Assembly: GCA_019137195.1 (NCBI GenBank)
Contig: JAGVSR010000099.1
Coordinates: forward strand, 1 to 40,906
Source of the DNA: Alphaproteobacteria bacterium
Lineage (GTDB): Bacteria; Pseudomonadota; Alphaproteobacteria; Rhizobiales; Hyphomicrobiaceae
Length of the DNA: 40,906 bases
Direction of reading: 5' to 3'
Numbering within the stretch: position 1 is the first letter of the stretch; the number at the start of each line of letters is the position of its first letter. The position numbers and the translations under genes are program-made. Positions 1 to 7,685 of the stretch are shown here, one piece after another. A model generated the notes under the pieces. That model did not search any database. It saw only the letters and a program-made list of their open reading frames with translations, and was not told the DNA's origin.

Positions 1-108
1 AGCCAGGTGGGGGCGAATCTCGTCATCAACTTCGGCGGCGGAGATACGCTCAAGATCAACAACTTCACGCAGGCCCAATTGGACGACGGCGATTTCTTCG
101 TCGTCTAA
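1..108 (+). CDS. C-terminal end of an RTX/haemolysin-type calcium-binding protein (partial)
   Basis: Frame 1 is open from the window edge to a TAA at 106-108, giving the last 35 residues of a protein. The tail has the pattern 'LVINFGGGDTLKI' followed by a segment ending DGDFFVV. This resembles the closing strand repeats of secreted RTX-type and cadherin-like proteins, whose C-terminus is the type I secretion signal region. No nonapeptide GGxGxDxxx repeat is visible because the gene is cut off. The family assignment rests only on the tail pattern; the upstream body is outside the window. Confidence 0.6.
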   Translation, partial: SQVGANLVINFGGGDTLKINNFTQAQLDDGDFFVV

Positions 109-520
109 GGACGCACGGTTTGTGGTGCGGCAGCTCGGTCTTACGTTGATTTACGTCCGGCGGTCGGTGATGCTGGCGGATGGCCCACATTCTCGTCGTC
201 TGGGACGACCACCCTTTTGATGGCAAGACCGCGGTGCGCTCGTGCCTTCATGGCCACATCTTGATGCAGAGTTCGCAACAAGAGTGGCTTCCCGTGAAGA
301 GGTAGCCGAGAGCGTCTCAGCGCAGGATCAGGTGCGCTGCCTCGCTCCGAAGACCCGCCCGGAAACGAGTGCGGTCTGGCGTGGGGTGGAGCGACGATGC
401 CATGCCCTTCCAGGTGCGCTCGACCGGTCGTCGGTCGACGTGTCCGACGGTCACCGACTTTCCACTGCGCACCGCACCATGAAAGGTCGGCTATCTCCAT
501 CGGGATCCCCGGTCGAGAGC
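109..520. other. Intergenic region upstream of the hup promoter, no gene recognised
   Basis: About 410 bases separate the RTX-type gene from the hupS control region. Open frames occur on both strands (for example 242-523 + and 141-629 -), but their translations are rich in Arg/Pro/His and look like noise, with no motif I recognise. The part nearest the promoter contains a 10-bp perfect palindrome (CGACCGGTCG, 421-430) and an overlapping inverted repeat GTCGG-N9-CCGAC (430-448). These lie about 130-157 bases upstream of the predicted transcript start, where an upstream activator site for HoxA would be expected. That role is inference. Confidence 0.45.
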
Positions 521-533
521 TAACATATTGATA
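521..533. promoter_or_regulatory. IHF-binding-site match upstream of hupS
   Basis: The 13-mer TAACATATTGATA is, on the minus strand, a perfect match to the IHF core WATCAANNNNTTR. It sits in an AT-rich island about 20 bases upstream of the -24 element. IHF is known to bend hup promoters in rhizobia and Rhodobacter so that the distant HupR/HoxA activator can contact sigma-54 RNA polymerase. Position and match fit that role; binding itself is inferred. Confidence 0.75.
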
Positions 534-551
534 TAGCCTGCAGTTCTCCTC

Positions 552-567
552 TGGCCCGGTTGTTGCT
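552..567 (+). promoter_or_regulatory. Sigma-54 (-24/-12) promoter of hupSLEC
   Basis: TGGCCCG-GTTG-TTGCT matches the RpoN consensus TGGCACG-N4-TTGCW at all but one position, with the GG and GC dinucleotides exactly 10 bases apart (GG 553-554, GC 565-566). This predicts a transcript start near 578 and a leader of about 50 bases before the hupS ATG at 628. The cluster encodes its own sigma-54 activator (HoxA, 13402-14889), which supports the call. The same element recurs before hupD at 5113-5128. Confidence 0.85.
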
Positions 568-627
568 TTGTTAACCATGGGCCATCGTCGCAAGCCGGGC
601 GACGACCGCCAGGGGAGAACCGCCGAC

Positions 628-1704
628 ATGACAGAGATCGAAACCTTCTATGATGTGCTCAGGCGACAAGGCATATCGCGCCGCAGCTTCCTCAAGTTCT
701 GCAGCCTGACCGCAGCCTCGCTCGGCCTTGCGCCGGAGCTTGCACCTCAGATGGCGTACGCGCTTGAGACCAAGCCGCGGACGCCAGTTCTTTGGCTGCA
801 CGGCCTCGAATGCACCTGCTGCTCGGAAGCGTTCATCCGCTCGGCCCACCCGCTGGCTTCCGACGTCATCCTGTCGATGATCTCGCTCGATTACGACGAC
901 ACCATCATGGCCGCCGCCGGCCACCAGGCGGAAGCGATCGTCGACGAGATCGTGGAGAAGTACAAAGGCAACTACATCCTGGCCTGTGAGGGCAATCCGC
1001 CGCTCAACGAGGATGGTATGTACTGCATCATCGGCGGCAAGCCCTATCTCGATCAGCTCAAGAAGGCGGCCTCGAACTGCAAGGCCATCATCTCCTGGGG
1101 CTCGTGTGCGTCGTGGGGATGCGTGCAGGCCGCGCGGCCGAATCCGACGCAGGCGGTGCCGATCCACAAGGTCATCCGCGACAAGCCGATCATCAAGGTG
1201 CCGGGTTGCCCGCCGATCCCCGAGGTCATGACCGCGGTCATCACCTACATCGCCACCTTCGAGAAGCTCCCCGAGCTCGACCGCCAGGGCCGCCCGAAGA
1301 TGTTCTACTCGCAACGCATTCACGACAAGTGCTACCGCCGCCCCCACTTCGACGCCGGTCAGTTCGTCGAGGCCTGGGACGACGACAGCGCGCGGAAGGG
1401 CTATTGCCTGTACAAGATGGGCTGCAAGGGCCCCACGACCTACAATGCCTGCTCGACCACGCGCTGGAACGGCGGCGTGTCCTTCCCCATCCAGTCGGGC
1501 CATGGCTGCATCGGCTGCTCAGAGGACGGCTTCTGGGATAACGGCGGCTTCTACAACCGCCTCACCAACATCCATCAGTTCGGCATCGAGGCCAACGCCG
1601 ATGACATCGGCAAGACGGCCGCCGGCGTCGTCGGCGCCGCGGTTGCGGCCCACGCCGCCGTGAGCGCCCTGAAGCGCGCGCGTGACAAGGGAGGGAATGC
1701 GTAA
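628..1704 (+). CDS. hupS: Uptake [NiFe]-hydrogenase small subunit, oxygen-tolerant type
   Basis: The 358-residue electron-transfer subunit carries three Fe-S clusters and sits on the periplasmic face with HupL. A Tat signal peptide (SRRSFLKF, residues 17-24) ends at AYA|L (after residue 45). Mature numbering then places cysteines at 17, 19, 20, 115 and 120 (precursor C62, C64, C65, C160, C165). These include the two extra cysteines that give E. coli Hyd-1 and Ralstonia MBH the [4Fe-3S] proximal cluster. A further cysteine follows in the PGCPP motif. The ATG at 628 has an AGGGGAG ribosome site at 611-617; starts upstream of it would precede or abut the predicted transcript start. TAATG overlap couples it to hupL. 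Confidence 0.97.
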   Translation: MTEIETFYDVLRRQGISRRSFLKFCSLTAASLGLAPELAPQMAYALETKPRTPVLWLHGLECTCCSEAFIRSAHPLASDVILSMISLDYDDTIMAAAGHQAEAIVDEIVEKYKGNYILACEGNPPLNEDGMYCIIGGKPYLDQLKKAASNCKAIISWGSCASWGCVQAARPNPTQAVPIHKVIRDKPIIKVPGCPPIPEVMTAVITYIATFEKLPELDRQGRPKMFYSQRIHDKCYRRPHFDAGQFVEAWDDDSARKGYCLYKMGCKGPTTYNACSTTRWNGGVSFPIQSGHGCIGCSEDGFWDNGGFYNRLTNIHQFGIEANADDIGKTAAGVVGAAVAAHAAVSALKRARDKGGNA

Positions 1705-3497
1705 TGACGATCCAGACGCCCAACGGCTTTACTCTCGACACCTCCGGCAAGCGCATCGTCGTCGATCCGGTGACCCGCATCGAAGGCCACATGCGCTGTG
1801 AGGTCAACGTCGACAGCGAGAACATCATCCGAAACGCGGTCTCGACCGGCACCATGTGGCGCGGCCTCGAGGTCATCCTCAAAGGCCGCGACCCGCGCGA
1901 TGCCTGGGCCTTCACCCAGCGTATCTGCGGGGTCTGCACCGGCACGCATGCGCTGACCTCGGTCCGTTGCGTCGAGGATGCGCTCGGGATCAAGATCCCT
2001 GAGAACGCCAACTCGATCCGCAATATCATGCAGCTCTGTCTGCAGGTCCACGATCATCTCGTGCATTTCTACCATCTGCACGCTCTCGATTGGGTCAACC
2101 CTGTCTCGGCCCTCAAGGCCGATCCAAAGGCCACCTCCGAGCTGCAGCAGAAGGTGTCGCCCGCCCACCCGAAGTCCTCTCCAGGCTACTTCCGCGACGT
2201 GCAGAACCGCCTGAAACGCTTCGTCGAGAGCGGTCAGCTGGGCCCGTTCAAGAACGGCTACTGGGACAACCCGGCCTACCTCCTGCCGCCCGAAGCCAAT
2301 CTGATGGCGACCACCCACTACCTGGAGGCTCTCGACTTCCAGACCACCATCATGCGCATCCGGACCATCTTCGGCGGCAAGGATCCGCACCCGAACTGGC
2401 TCGTCGGCGGCGTGCCGTGTGCCATCAACGTCGACGGTGTCGGGGCGGTCGGCGCCATCAACATGGAGCGCCTCAATATGGTGCGCTCCATCATCGACCA
2501 GTCGATCAGGTTCGTCGAGGATGTCTACATTCCGGATCTTCTTGCCGTCGCCTCGTTCTACAAGGGCTGGCTCTACGGCGGGGGCCTGTCGTCCAAGAAC
2601 GTGCTCTCCTACGGCGACATCCCGGACAACGCCAACGACTACTCGGCGGCAAACCTCCTGTCCCCGCGTGGCGCCATCATCAACGGAAACCTGAAGGAGG
2701 TACACGACGTCGATCTCCGCAATCCGGAGGAGATCCAGGAATTCGTTCCTCACTCGTGGTACAAGTACGCCGACGAGAAGAAGGGACTGCATCCGTGGGA
2801 CGGCGTTACGCAGCCGGCCTACGGCCTCGGTCCCAACGCCAAGGGCTCGAAGACCAACATCGTGGAGATCGACGAGAGTGCCAAGTACTCGTGGATCAAG
2901 GCCCCGCGCTGGAAGGGCAACGCCATGGAGGTCGGGCCGCTCGCCCGCTACATCGTCGGCTATGCCCAGGGCAACAAAGAGATCACCGAGCAGATCAATT
3001 TCGTCTTGAAGACGCTCGACGTGCCGGTAACGGCACTCTTCTCGACCCTGGGCCGCACGGCCGCGCGCGGACTCGAGTGTCAGTGGGCCGCGCACAAGAT
3101 GAGCTACTTCCTCGACAAGCTCATCGCCACCATCAAGGCCGGCGACAGCTCGACTGCAAACGTAGACAACTGGGATCCCTCGACCTGGCCCAAGGAGGCC
3201 AAGGGCGTCGGCTTCACGGAGGCTCCGCGCGGCGCGCTCGCCCACTGGATCCGCATCAAAGATACCAAGATCGAGAACTATCAGTGCGTGGTGCCGACAA
3301 CTTGGAACGGCTCACCGCGTGACAACGAGGGCAATATCGGTGCCTTCGAGGCCTCCCTCATGAACACCAAGATGGAGCGCCCCGAGGAGCCGGTCGAGAT
3401 TCTGAGGACGCTGCACAGCTTTGACCCCTGCCTTGCCTGCTCGACCCACGTCATGAGCGAGGACGGCGAGGAGCTGACGCGCATCAAGGTGCGCTGA
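1704..3497 (+). CDS. hupL: Uptake [NiFe]-hydrogenase large subunit precursor
   Basis: This 597-residue catalytic subunit oxidises H2 at a NiFe(CN)2CO centre. The four nickel-binding cysteines are present as RICGVC (C75, C78) and DPCLAC (C576, C579). After the final STH (His582) lies a 15-residue tail, [15 protein letters not shown], the expected target of the HupD endopeptidase once nickel is inserted. The start overlaps the hupS stop by one base, so the two subunits are probably translationally coupled. There is no signal peptide of its own; it is expected to travel through the Tat system on HupS. Length and motifs match group 1 membrane-bound hydrogenases. Confidence 0.98.
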   Translation: MTIQTPNGFTLDTSGKRIVVDPVTRIEGHMRCEVNVDSENIIRNAVSTGTMWRGLEVILKGRDPRDAWAFTQRICGVCTGTHALTSVRCVEDALGIKIPENANSIRNIMQLCLQVHDHLVHFYHLHALDWVNPVSALKADPKATSELQQKVSPAHPKSSPGYFRDVQNRLKRFVESGQLGPFKNGYWDNPAYLLPPEANLMATTHYLEALDFQTTIMRIRTIFGGKDPHPNWLVGGVPCAINVDGVGAVGAINMERLNMVRSIIDQSIRFVEDVYIPDLLAVASFYKGWLYGGGLSSKNVLSYGDIPDNANDYSAANLLSPRGAIINGNLKEVHDVDLRNPEEIQEFVPHSWYKYADEKKGLHPWDGVTQPAYGLGPNAKGSKTNIVEIDESAKYSWIKAPRWKGNAMEVGPLARYIVGYAQGNKEITEQINFVLKTLDVPVTALFSTLGRTAARGLECQWAAHKMSYFLDKLIATIKAGDSSTANVDNWDPSTWPKEAKGVGFTEAPRGALAHWIRIKDTKIENYQCVVPTTWNGSPRDNEGNIGAFEASLMNTKMERPEEPVEILRTLHSFDPCLACSTHVMSEDGEELTRIKVR

Positions 3498-3517
3498 GGA
3501 ACGGGAGGACCTAGGAC

Positions 3518-4108
3518 ATGAAACACGCACACATCATCACGATGACCGCTCTCGCCGCGCTCGCGGCCGGAGGGGCTCCCGCGCTTGCTCACACCGGCAT
3601 CCCAGGACACGAGCACGGTGGCCTCGCTGCCGGCCTCGTGCATCCGCTGGGCGGTCTTGATCACCTGCTTGCCATGCTGTCTGTCGGCTTCTGGTCGGCA
3701 CTCGTTGCGAAGGGTGACACCACTCGAGCCTGGTTGGCACCGGCAGCGTTCGTCGCTGCCATGCTGGCTGGGGCCACCGCCGGCTACGTCGGGATGTCCC
3801 TGCCGCTGGTCGAAACCGGCATCGCCTTGTCCGTGGTGACGCTGGGCCTGATGGTCATGTGGCGGATCGAGCTCTCAGTGCTTGCGGGCGCCGGCCTCGT
3901 TGCTCTCTTTGCGCTGTTCCACGGTCACGCGCACGGAGCAGAGGCCGTCGGCAATATCGTAGCGTACATGGCGGGGTTCGCGATTGTGACAGCGGCGCTC
4001 CATGTCGCGGGCATCGTGCTCGGAAGGGCGCTCGTCCGGATGCGCCACGCAACATCGGTCACCGGCGGCCTGATCGCGGCGGCCGGCGCCTTTCTGCTCA
4101 TGAGCTGA
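3518..4108 (+). CDS. hupE: HupE/UreJ-family nickel permease
   Basis: The 196-residue protein begins with a hydrophobic signal-like segment ending near PALAHTG and is followed by several membrane segments. The family motif HPLGGLDH is present at about residues 48-55; in HupE/UreJ proteins this HX5DH region is needed for nickel transport. A second His-rich stretch (FHGHAHGAE) lies about two thirds of the way along. Its role is probably diffusion-type nickel uptake for the hydrogenase. A GGGAGG ribosome site precedes the ATG. It lies between hupL and hupC, whereas in Rhizobium leguminosarum hupE follows hupD. Confidence 0.92.
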   Translation: MKHAHIITMTALAALAAGGAPALAHTGIPGHEHGGLAAGLVHPLGGLDHLLAMLSVGFWSALVAKGDTTRAWLAPAAFVAAMLAGATAGYVGMSLPLVETGIALSVVTLGLMVMWRIELSVLAGAGLVALFALFHGHAHGAEAVGNIVAYMAGFAIVTAALHVAGIVLGRALVRMRHATSVTGGLIAAAGAFLLMS

Positions 4109-4118
4109 GGAGAGGGCC

Positions 4119-4835
4119 ATGACGACCAAATCCGCCGGGACGCATGTCGAGCAAGCGATCTACGTCTACGAGGGACCGCTTCGCCTCTGGCATTGGATCA
4201 ACGCATTCGCGATCATCACGCTGGTGGTCACGGGCTACTTCATCGCCTCGCCGTTGCCGACGGTCGCGGGCGAGGCCAGCGACCACTTCCTCTTAGGCTA
4301 CATTCGCTTCGCCCACTTCGCGGCTGGCTACGTGCTGATCGCTGCCTTCCTCTTGAGAGTCTACTGGGCGTTCGTCGGTAACGAGCACGCGCGGCAGATA
4401 TTCCTGCCGCCGGTGGCGAGCCGGCACTGGTGGGGCGAGGTTTGGCACGAGATTAAGTGGTACGCGTTCGCGACGCGTGAACCGAAGAAGTACATCGGGC
4501 ACAACCCGCTGGCGACGCTTGCGATGCACATCCTGTTCATTTGGGGCATCGTCTTCATGATGATCACGGGCCTCGCCCTCTACGGCGAGGGGGCGGGGAT
4601 GGGTTCGTGGCAGTACCAGTGGTTCTCGAGCTGGGTCATTCCGCTGTTCGGCAACAGCCAGTGGGTGCATACCTACCACCACCTCGGGCTGTGGCTGTTC
4701 ATCGTTTTCGTCACGGTCCATATCTACGCTGCGGTGCGCGAGGACATCATGTCGAGGCAGTCGATCCTGTCGACCATGATCTCCGGCTGGCGCACGTTCA
4801 AGGATGCGCGGCCTGCCGACGACGAGCACAGCTGA
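4119..4835 (+). CDS. hupC: Hydrogenase b-type cytochrome subunit
   Basis: This 238-residue integral membrane cytochrome b anchors HupSL and carries electrons to the quinone pool. The sequence shows four hydrophobic segments with histidines expected to bind two b haems: LRLWHWINAF near residue 25, a histidine near the second helix (HFAAGYVLI), HILFIWGIV in the third and TYHHLGLW in the fourth. The C-terminal MISGWRTFKDA is a family signature (HyaC/HupC/CybH). The start lies 10 bases after hupE behind a GGAGAGG ribosome site, so it belongs to the same transcript. A hairpin terminator follows within 25 bases of the stop. Confidence 0.96.
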   Translation: MTTKSAGTHVEQAIYVYEGPLRLWHWINAFAIITLVVTGYFIASPLPTVAGEASDHFLLGYIRFAHFAAGYVLIAAFLLRVYWAFVGNEHARQIFLPPVASRHWWGEVWHEIKWYAFATREPKKYIGHNPLATLAMHILFIWGIVFMMITGLALYGEGAGMGSWQYQWFSSWVIPLFGNSQWVHTYHHLGLWLFIVFVTVHIYAAVREDIMSRQSILSTMISGWRTFKDARPADDEHS

Positions 4836-4857
4836 CCTTCCACGTTCCCCTGACCTC

Positions 4858-4883
4858 AGCCCGCCCCTTGACGGGGGCGGGCT
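4858..4883 (+). terminator. Hairpin terminator after hupC
   Basis: A perfect 10-bp GC-rich stem, AGCCCGCCCC (4858-4867) and GGGGCGGGCT (4874-4883), flanks a 6-base loop and is followed by AATTTGTGT, a weak T-rich tail. It would end or attenuate the hupSLEC transcript. A separate sigma-54 promoter lies about 230 bases downstream, which fits a split between abundant structural and rarer maturation transcripts. Confidence 0.65.
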
Positions 4884-5112
4884 AATTTGTGTCCGCAGTC
4901 GGATCGCTACCGGTGGAGCCTGGCGATTGGAAGGGTGAATTGCAGCTGCCGAGCGCATGTTCGACGGGGCATAAATATCTGATCGAGAGCGACCTTGAGA
5001 TGAAAAGAAACTTTCCAATCTTGATCGGATATGGAATCTAATCTTGCAGCCAATCGCGGTTGCCGAACCCTGGACGGTCGATTTGACGCGCATTTTTCTG
5101 CGTTTCGTCGGT
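4884..5112. other. Intergenic leader between hupC and the hupD promoter
   Basis: Within the 338 bases between hupC and hupD, this part carries no gene I can support. It is noticeably more AT-rich than the flanking genes, especially 4970-5100. Repeated GATC-containing words occur (ATCTGATCGA at 4977, CTTGATCGGA near 5021), but I found no clean IHF match and no clear activator palindrome. Confidence 0.5.
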
Positions 5113-5128
5113 TGGCCCGAAGCTTGCT
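5113..5128 (+). promoter_or_regulatory. Second sigma-54 (-24/-12) promoter, before hupD
   Basis: TGGCCCG-AAGC-TTGCT has the same conserved bases as the promoter before hupS (both TGGCCCG-N4-TTGCT), with GG (5114-5115) and GC (5126-5127) exactly 10 bases apart. It predicts a start near 5139 and a leader of about 35 bases before the hupD ATG. It would drive the maturation genes hupD through at least hypE under RpoN and HoxA. Confidence 0.85.
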
Positions 5129-5173
5129 TGATGTTCCGAAACGCAACACTCACCAACCAGAAGAGGGTGTGCG

Positions 5174-5815
5174 ATGGAGGGAATGCCGGAGGTCCTGATC
5201 CTCGGGATCGGGAACCTTTTGTGGGCCGACGAAGGCTTTGGCGTGCGCGCCGTCGAGGCGCTGCATCGTACCCATGCCTTTGCACCTAACGTGAAGCTGA
5301 TGGATGGCGGCACGCAGGGCCTCTACCTGATCGAGCACGTGCGCCGTGCCGACATCCTGGTCGTCTTCGACGCCGTCGACTACGGCCTGCCGCCGGGCAC
5401 CATGAAGCTCGTCGAGGACGCCGACGTGCCGCGCTTCCTCGGCGCCAAGAAAATGAGCTTGCACCAGACCGGCTTCCAGGAGGTCATCGCCACCGCCGAC
5501 CTCTTCGGCGACCTTCCCCGCCATCTCTTTCTCATTGGCGTGCAGCCCGAGGAGCTCGAGGACTACGGCGGATCGCTGCGCGATACGGTCAAGGCGCAGA
5601 TCGCGCCGGCCAATGCGGCGGCGCTCTCCTATCTTGCGCGCTTCGGTATCGAGGCCGCACCGCGCCCGGCTCCGTTGGCTGAGACCGTCACGCTCTCGTC
5701 TCCCGAGGTCGCCCTCGGCAGCTACGAGGACGGCCGCCCATCGGCGGATGCGGCGTACCGGCACGGCGATCCGCGGGTCGTGTTCGGCACCCCGAGCGAC
5801 GAGGAGGCGCGGTGA
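5174..5815 (+). CDS. hupD: Hydrogenase maturation endopeptidase
   Basis: This 213-residue nickel-dependent protease removes the C-terminal tail of HupL after nickel insertion. The N-terminal motif GIGNLLWADEGFG and the three residues that bind nickel in E. coli HybD are present, here Glu20, Asp66 and His97, each offset by four from HybD. The conserved GVQPEELEDYGG follows. The protein runs past the usual family end with about 30 extra, low-complexity residues. The ATG at 5174 is preceded by AAGAGGG at 5161-5167; a second in-frame ATG at 5183 has a Shine-Dalgarno-like GGAGGG too close to be used well. The stop overlaps the hupF start. Confidence 0.95.
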   Translation: MEGMPEVLILGIGNLLWADEGFGVRAVEALHRTHAFAPNVKLMDGGTQGLYLIEHVRRADILVVFDAVDYGLPPGTMKLVEDADVPRFLGAKKMSLHQTGFQEVIATADLFGDLPRHLFLIGVQPEELEDYGGSLRDTVKAQIAPANAAALSYLARFGIEAAPRPAPLAETVTLSSPEVALGSYEDGRPSADAAYRHGDPRVVFGTPSDEEAR

Positions 5816-6129
5816 TGTGCATCGGCCTTCCCATGAAAGTCGTCGAGGCATCGCCGGGACACGCCCTTTGCGAAGGGCTCGGCGAGCGCCGGCAGATCGA
5901 TATGCGCCTCGTCGGCGACCAGCCACCTGGCACCTGGGTGCTCGTCTTTCTCGATGCCGCGCGCGAGGTCGTGACCGAGGCCGAGGCGACCCTCGTCGCC
6001 CAGGCGCTGGAAGCCTTGAATCTCGCCATCGACGGCGCTGCGAGCACCACCGATATCGACCGCCTGTTCCCGGACCTCGCCCGTCGCGAGCCCGAGCTGC
6101 CGCCGCATCTGAGGAAAGAGCCGGCCTGA
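5815..6129 (+). CDS. hupF: HypC/HupF-family hydrogenase chaperone
   Basis: The 104-residue protein starts MCIGLPMKV, the HypC-family signature in which Cys2 binds the Fe(CN)2CO precursor or the immature large subunit. It is a HypC paralogue; the canonical hypC lies at 10897. In R. leguminosarum HupF works on HupL and stabilises it under oxygen. The ATG at 5815 overlaps the hupD TGA; a GTG three bases earlier would place an extra residue before the essential Met-Cys and is therefore rejected. The C-terminal extension relative to HypC, ending near HLRKEPA, is typical of HupF. Confidence 0.93.
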   Translation: MCIGLPMKVVEASPGHALCEGLGERRQIDMRLVGDQPPGTWVLVFLDAAREVVTEAEATLVAQALEALNLAIDGAASTTDIDRLFPDLARREPELPPHLRKEPA

Positions 6130-6151
6130 CGCGCTGGTTGGGGGATTTGAC

Positions 6152-6613
6152 ATGACAACGCCGCTCATCGACGCCCTGACCGCCCGCCACGGCTTCTCCG
6201 TCGTCGACGAGGCGAGCCTCGACGCCTTCCTCGACACCCACGATCACGCGGTGCTGTTCTTTCCGGGCGACGGCGAGCGCCTAGTCGAGACGAGCGACGT
6301 CGCCGTCATCCTGCCGGAAATTCTAAAAGCATTCGGCGCGCGTCTGGCGCCGGCGCTGGTGGCCAAGAGCGCCGAGCGGACCCTGCAACGCCGCTTTCGC
6401 TTCAATGCGTTTCCTTCGCTCGTGTTCATGCGTGGCCGGGGCTATCTCGGCGTCGTTTCCCGCGTGTTGGACTGGCAGCAATATCTCATCGAGATCACTG
6501 ACATCCTCGGCCGCGAGCCTTCCGAGCCGCCGCCGTTCCGCTTCCCCGAAGGCTGCTACACGGCAGGCATGCCGCGTGAGCCAGGGGCCCGCTTCGACGG
6601 AGACCTCCAATGA
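6152..6613 (+). CDS. hupG: HupG/HyaE-family thioredoxin-like hydrogenase chaperone
   Basis: The 153-residue protein belongs to the HyaE/HupG family, which has a thioredoxin-like fold and helps in maturation of Tat-exported hydrogenase subunits. Seen in the sequence are FPGDGER in the early strand region and FNAFPSLVFMRG with the cis-proline-like Pro of a thioredoxin fold. No CxxC redox pair is present, as expected for the family, so a chaperone rather than an oxidoreductase role is inferred. The start ATG at 6152 lies 22 bases after hupF. The stop overlaps the hupH ATG by four bases. Confidence 0.88.
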   Translation: MTTPLIDALTARHGFSVVDEASLDAFLDTHDHAVLFFPGDGERLVETSDVAVILPEILKAFGARLAPALVAKSAERTLQRRFRFNAFPSLVFMRGRGYLGVVSRVLDWQQYLIEITDILGREPSEPPPFRFPEGCYTAGMPREPGARFDGDLQ

Positions 6614-7455
6614 CTGGCAGCACGCCCTTCACCGGCCCCGGCTCGCAGCCCGAGGACGGCGACGCCGCATTCGACTTCATGGAAATGCCGAAGGACATGC
6701 GTACCTACGCGGCGCCGGCTTTGCCCGAGCCGGACGAGGTGTCAGGCATCGGACCGGCGCTCGCAATTCTGTGGCAGGTTCAGAAGGCCGCCGCCGCGGC
6801 AGGCGGCAATGCGAAGGCCGCGGCGACGTTCGATTTGACCGAGCTCGATGCCGGCAATCGGGTCTTCGTCGACCAGGCTCTCGGCGAGGGCGAGGTATCG
6901 ATCATTGCCGGCGGGACTGTGCAGGTGCAGGAGTCGGTGCTGGCCGGCATCTGGCGCGTACATGAGACTGACGTTACCGGTGCCCTGAAGCGCGACTACA
7001 TCGAGGTCGGCGCCTTTCCGGGCCTTGTCATGGCAGCCGCCCATGACGGCACCCTGGAGACGATGCGGCCTCACAAGGGCCCTCTGCCGGTGGGCGTTCT
7101 CAACGCGCCGGCCCTCGTGACCGAGCTCGACGACAAGCTCGCCTGCTTTCATCCTGCGAAGCCTGCCCACGTCATCAACTTGACGCTCTTGCCGCAGACC
7201 GAGGAGGACCTCGCCTTCCTGGAGGAGCGCCTCGGGCCGGGCACAGTCACCATCCTCTCGCGCGGCTATGGCAACTGCCGCATCACCTCGACCTCGACCC
7301 GCAACGCCTGGTGGGTGCGCTACTTCAACTCCCGTGACGCGATCGTCCTCAATACGATCGAGGTCGTGGACGTGCCGGGCGTCGCCTGTGCAGCGCCAGA
7401 GGACTTGGCCGACAGCGCCGGCCGCCTCGCGGAGATCCTGGAGGTGTACCGGTGA
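6610..7455 (+). CDS. hupH: HupH/HyaF-family hydrogenase assembly protein
   Basis: The 281-residue protein has the HupH/HyaF signature in its C-terminal half: GYGNCRI, then NAWWVRYFNS, then the LNTIEVVDVP segment. Family members are cytoplasmic and required for maturation of the uptake hydrogenase small subunit. The N-terminal 110 residues are acidic and less conserved. The start overlaps the hupG stop (ATGA), and the stop overlaps the GTG start of hupI (GTGA), so translation is likely coupled along hupG-H-I. Confidence 0.9.
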   Translation: MTGSTPFTGPGSQPEDGDAAFDFMEMPKDMRTYAAPALPEPDEVSGIGPALAILWQVQKAAAAAGGNAKAAATFDLTELDAGNRVFVDQALGEGEVSIIAGGTVQVQESVLAGIWRVHETDVTGALKRDYIEVGAFPGLVMAAAHDGTLETMRPHKGPLPVGVLNAPALVTELDDKLACFHPAKPAHVINLTLLPQTEEDLAFLEERLGPGTVTILSRGYGNCRITSTSTRNAWWVRYFNSRDAIVLNTIEVVDVPGVACAAPEDLADSAGRLAEILEVYR

Positions 7456-7685
7456 CGACGAGCTTCTTCGCCGGGTCCTACGGCGGTGACAACACGAGGA
7501 TCGGCAACACAACGCGCCTCGAATGCAAGATTTGCTGGTATGTCTACGATCCTGCGGTGGGCGACCAGTATTGGCAAATTCCGCCCGGCACGCCCTTTGC
7601 CGAACTTCCCGATCATTGGACCTGTCCGAACTGCGACGGTGACAAGTCCGGTTTCATGGTGCTCGACGAGGACGAAGATGCCTGA
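7452..7685 (+). CDS. hupI: Rubredoxin-like hydrogenase accessory protein
   Basis: This 77-residue rubredoxin has CKICWYVYDP near residue 25 and CPNCDGDKSGF near residue 58, giving the four cysteines for one iron. HupI is needed for small-subunit processing under oxic conditions in rhizobia. About 22 residues precede the rubredoxin fold, as in other HupI proteins and unlike free rubredoxins. The GTG start at 7452 is supported by GGAGGT about seven bases upstream and by overlap with the hupH stop. The C-terminus overlaps the hupJ start by eight bases. Confidence 0.94.
   Translation: MTTSFFAGSYGGDNTRIGNTTRLECKICWYVYDPAVGDQYWQIPPGTPFAELPDHWTCPNCDGDKSGFMVLDEDEDA

Noticed and set aside
218-228. 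TTG-N4-CAA as a possible HupR/HoxA half-site pair
   Set aside because: The spacing is four rather than the five bases reported for HupR, and the position is about 350 bases upstream of the predicted transcript start, too far.
141-629. Minus-strand 162-residue frame across the hup promoter
   Set aside because: Its translation is rich in Arg/Pro/His with no motif, and it runs through the IHF site, promoter and ribosome site of hupS.
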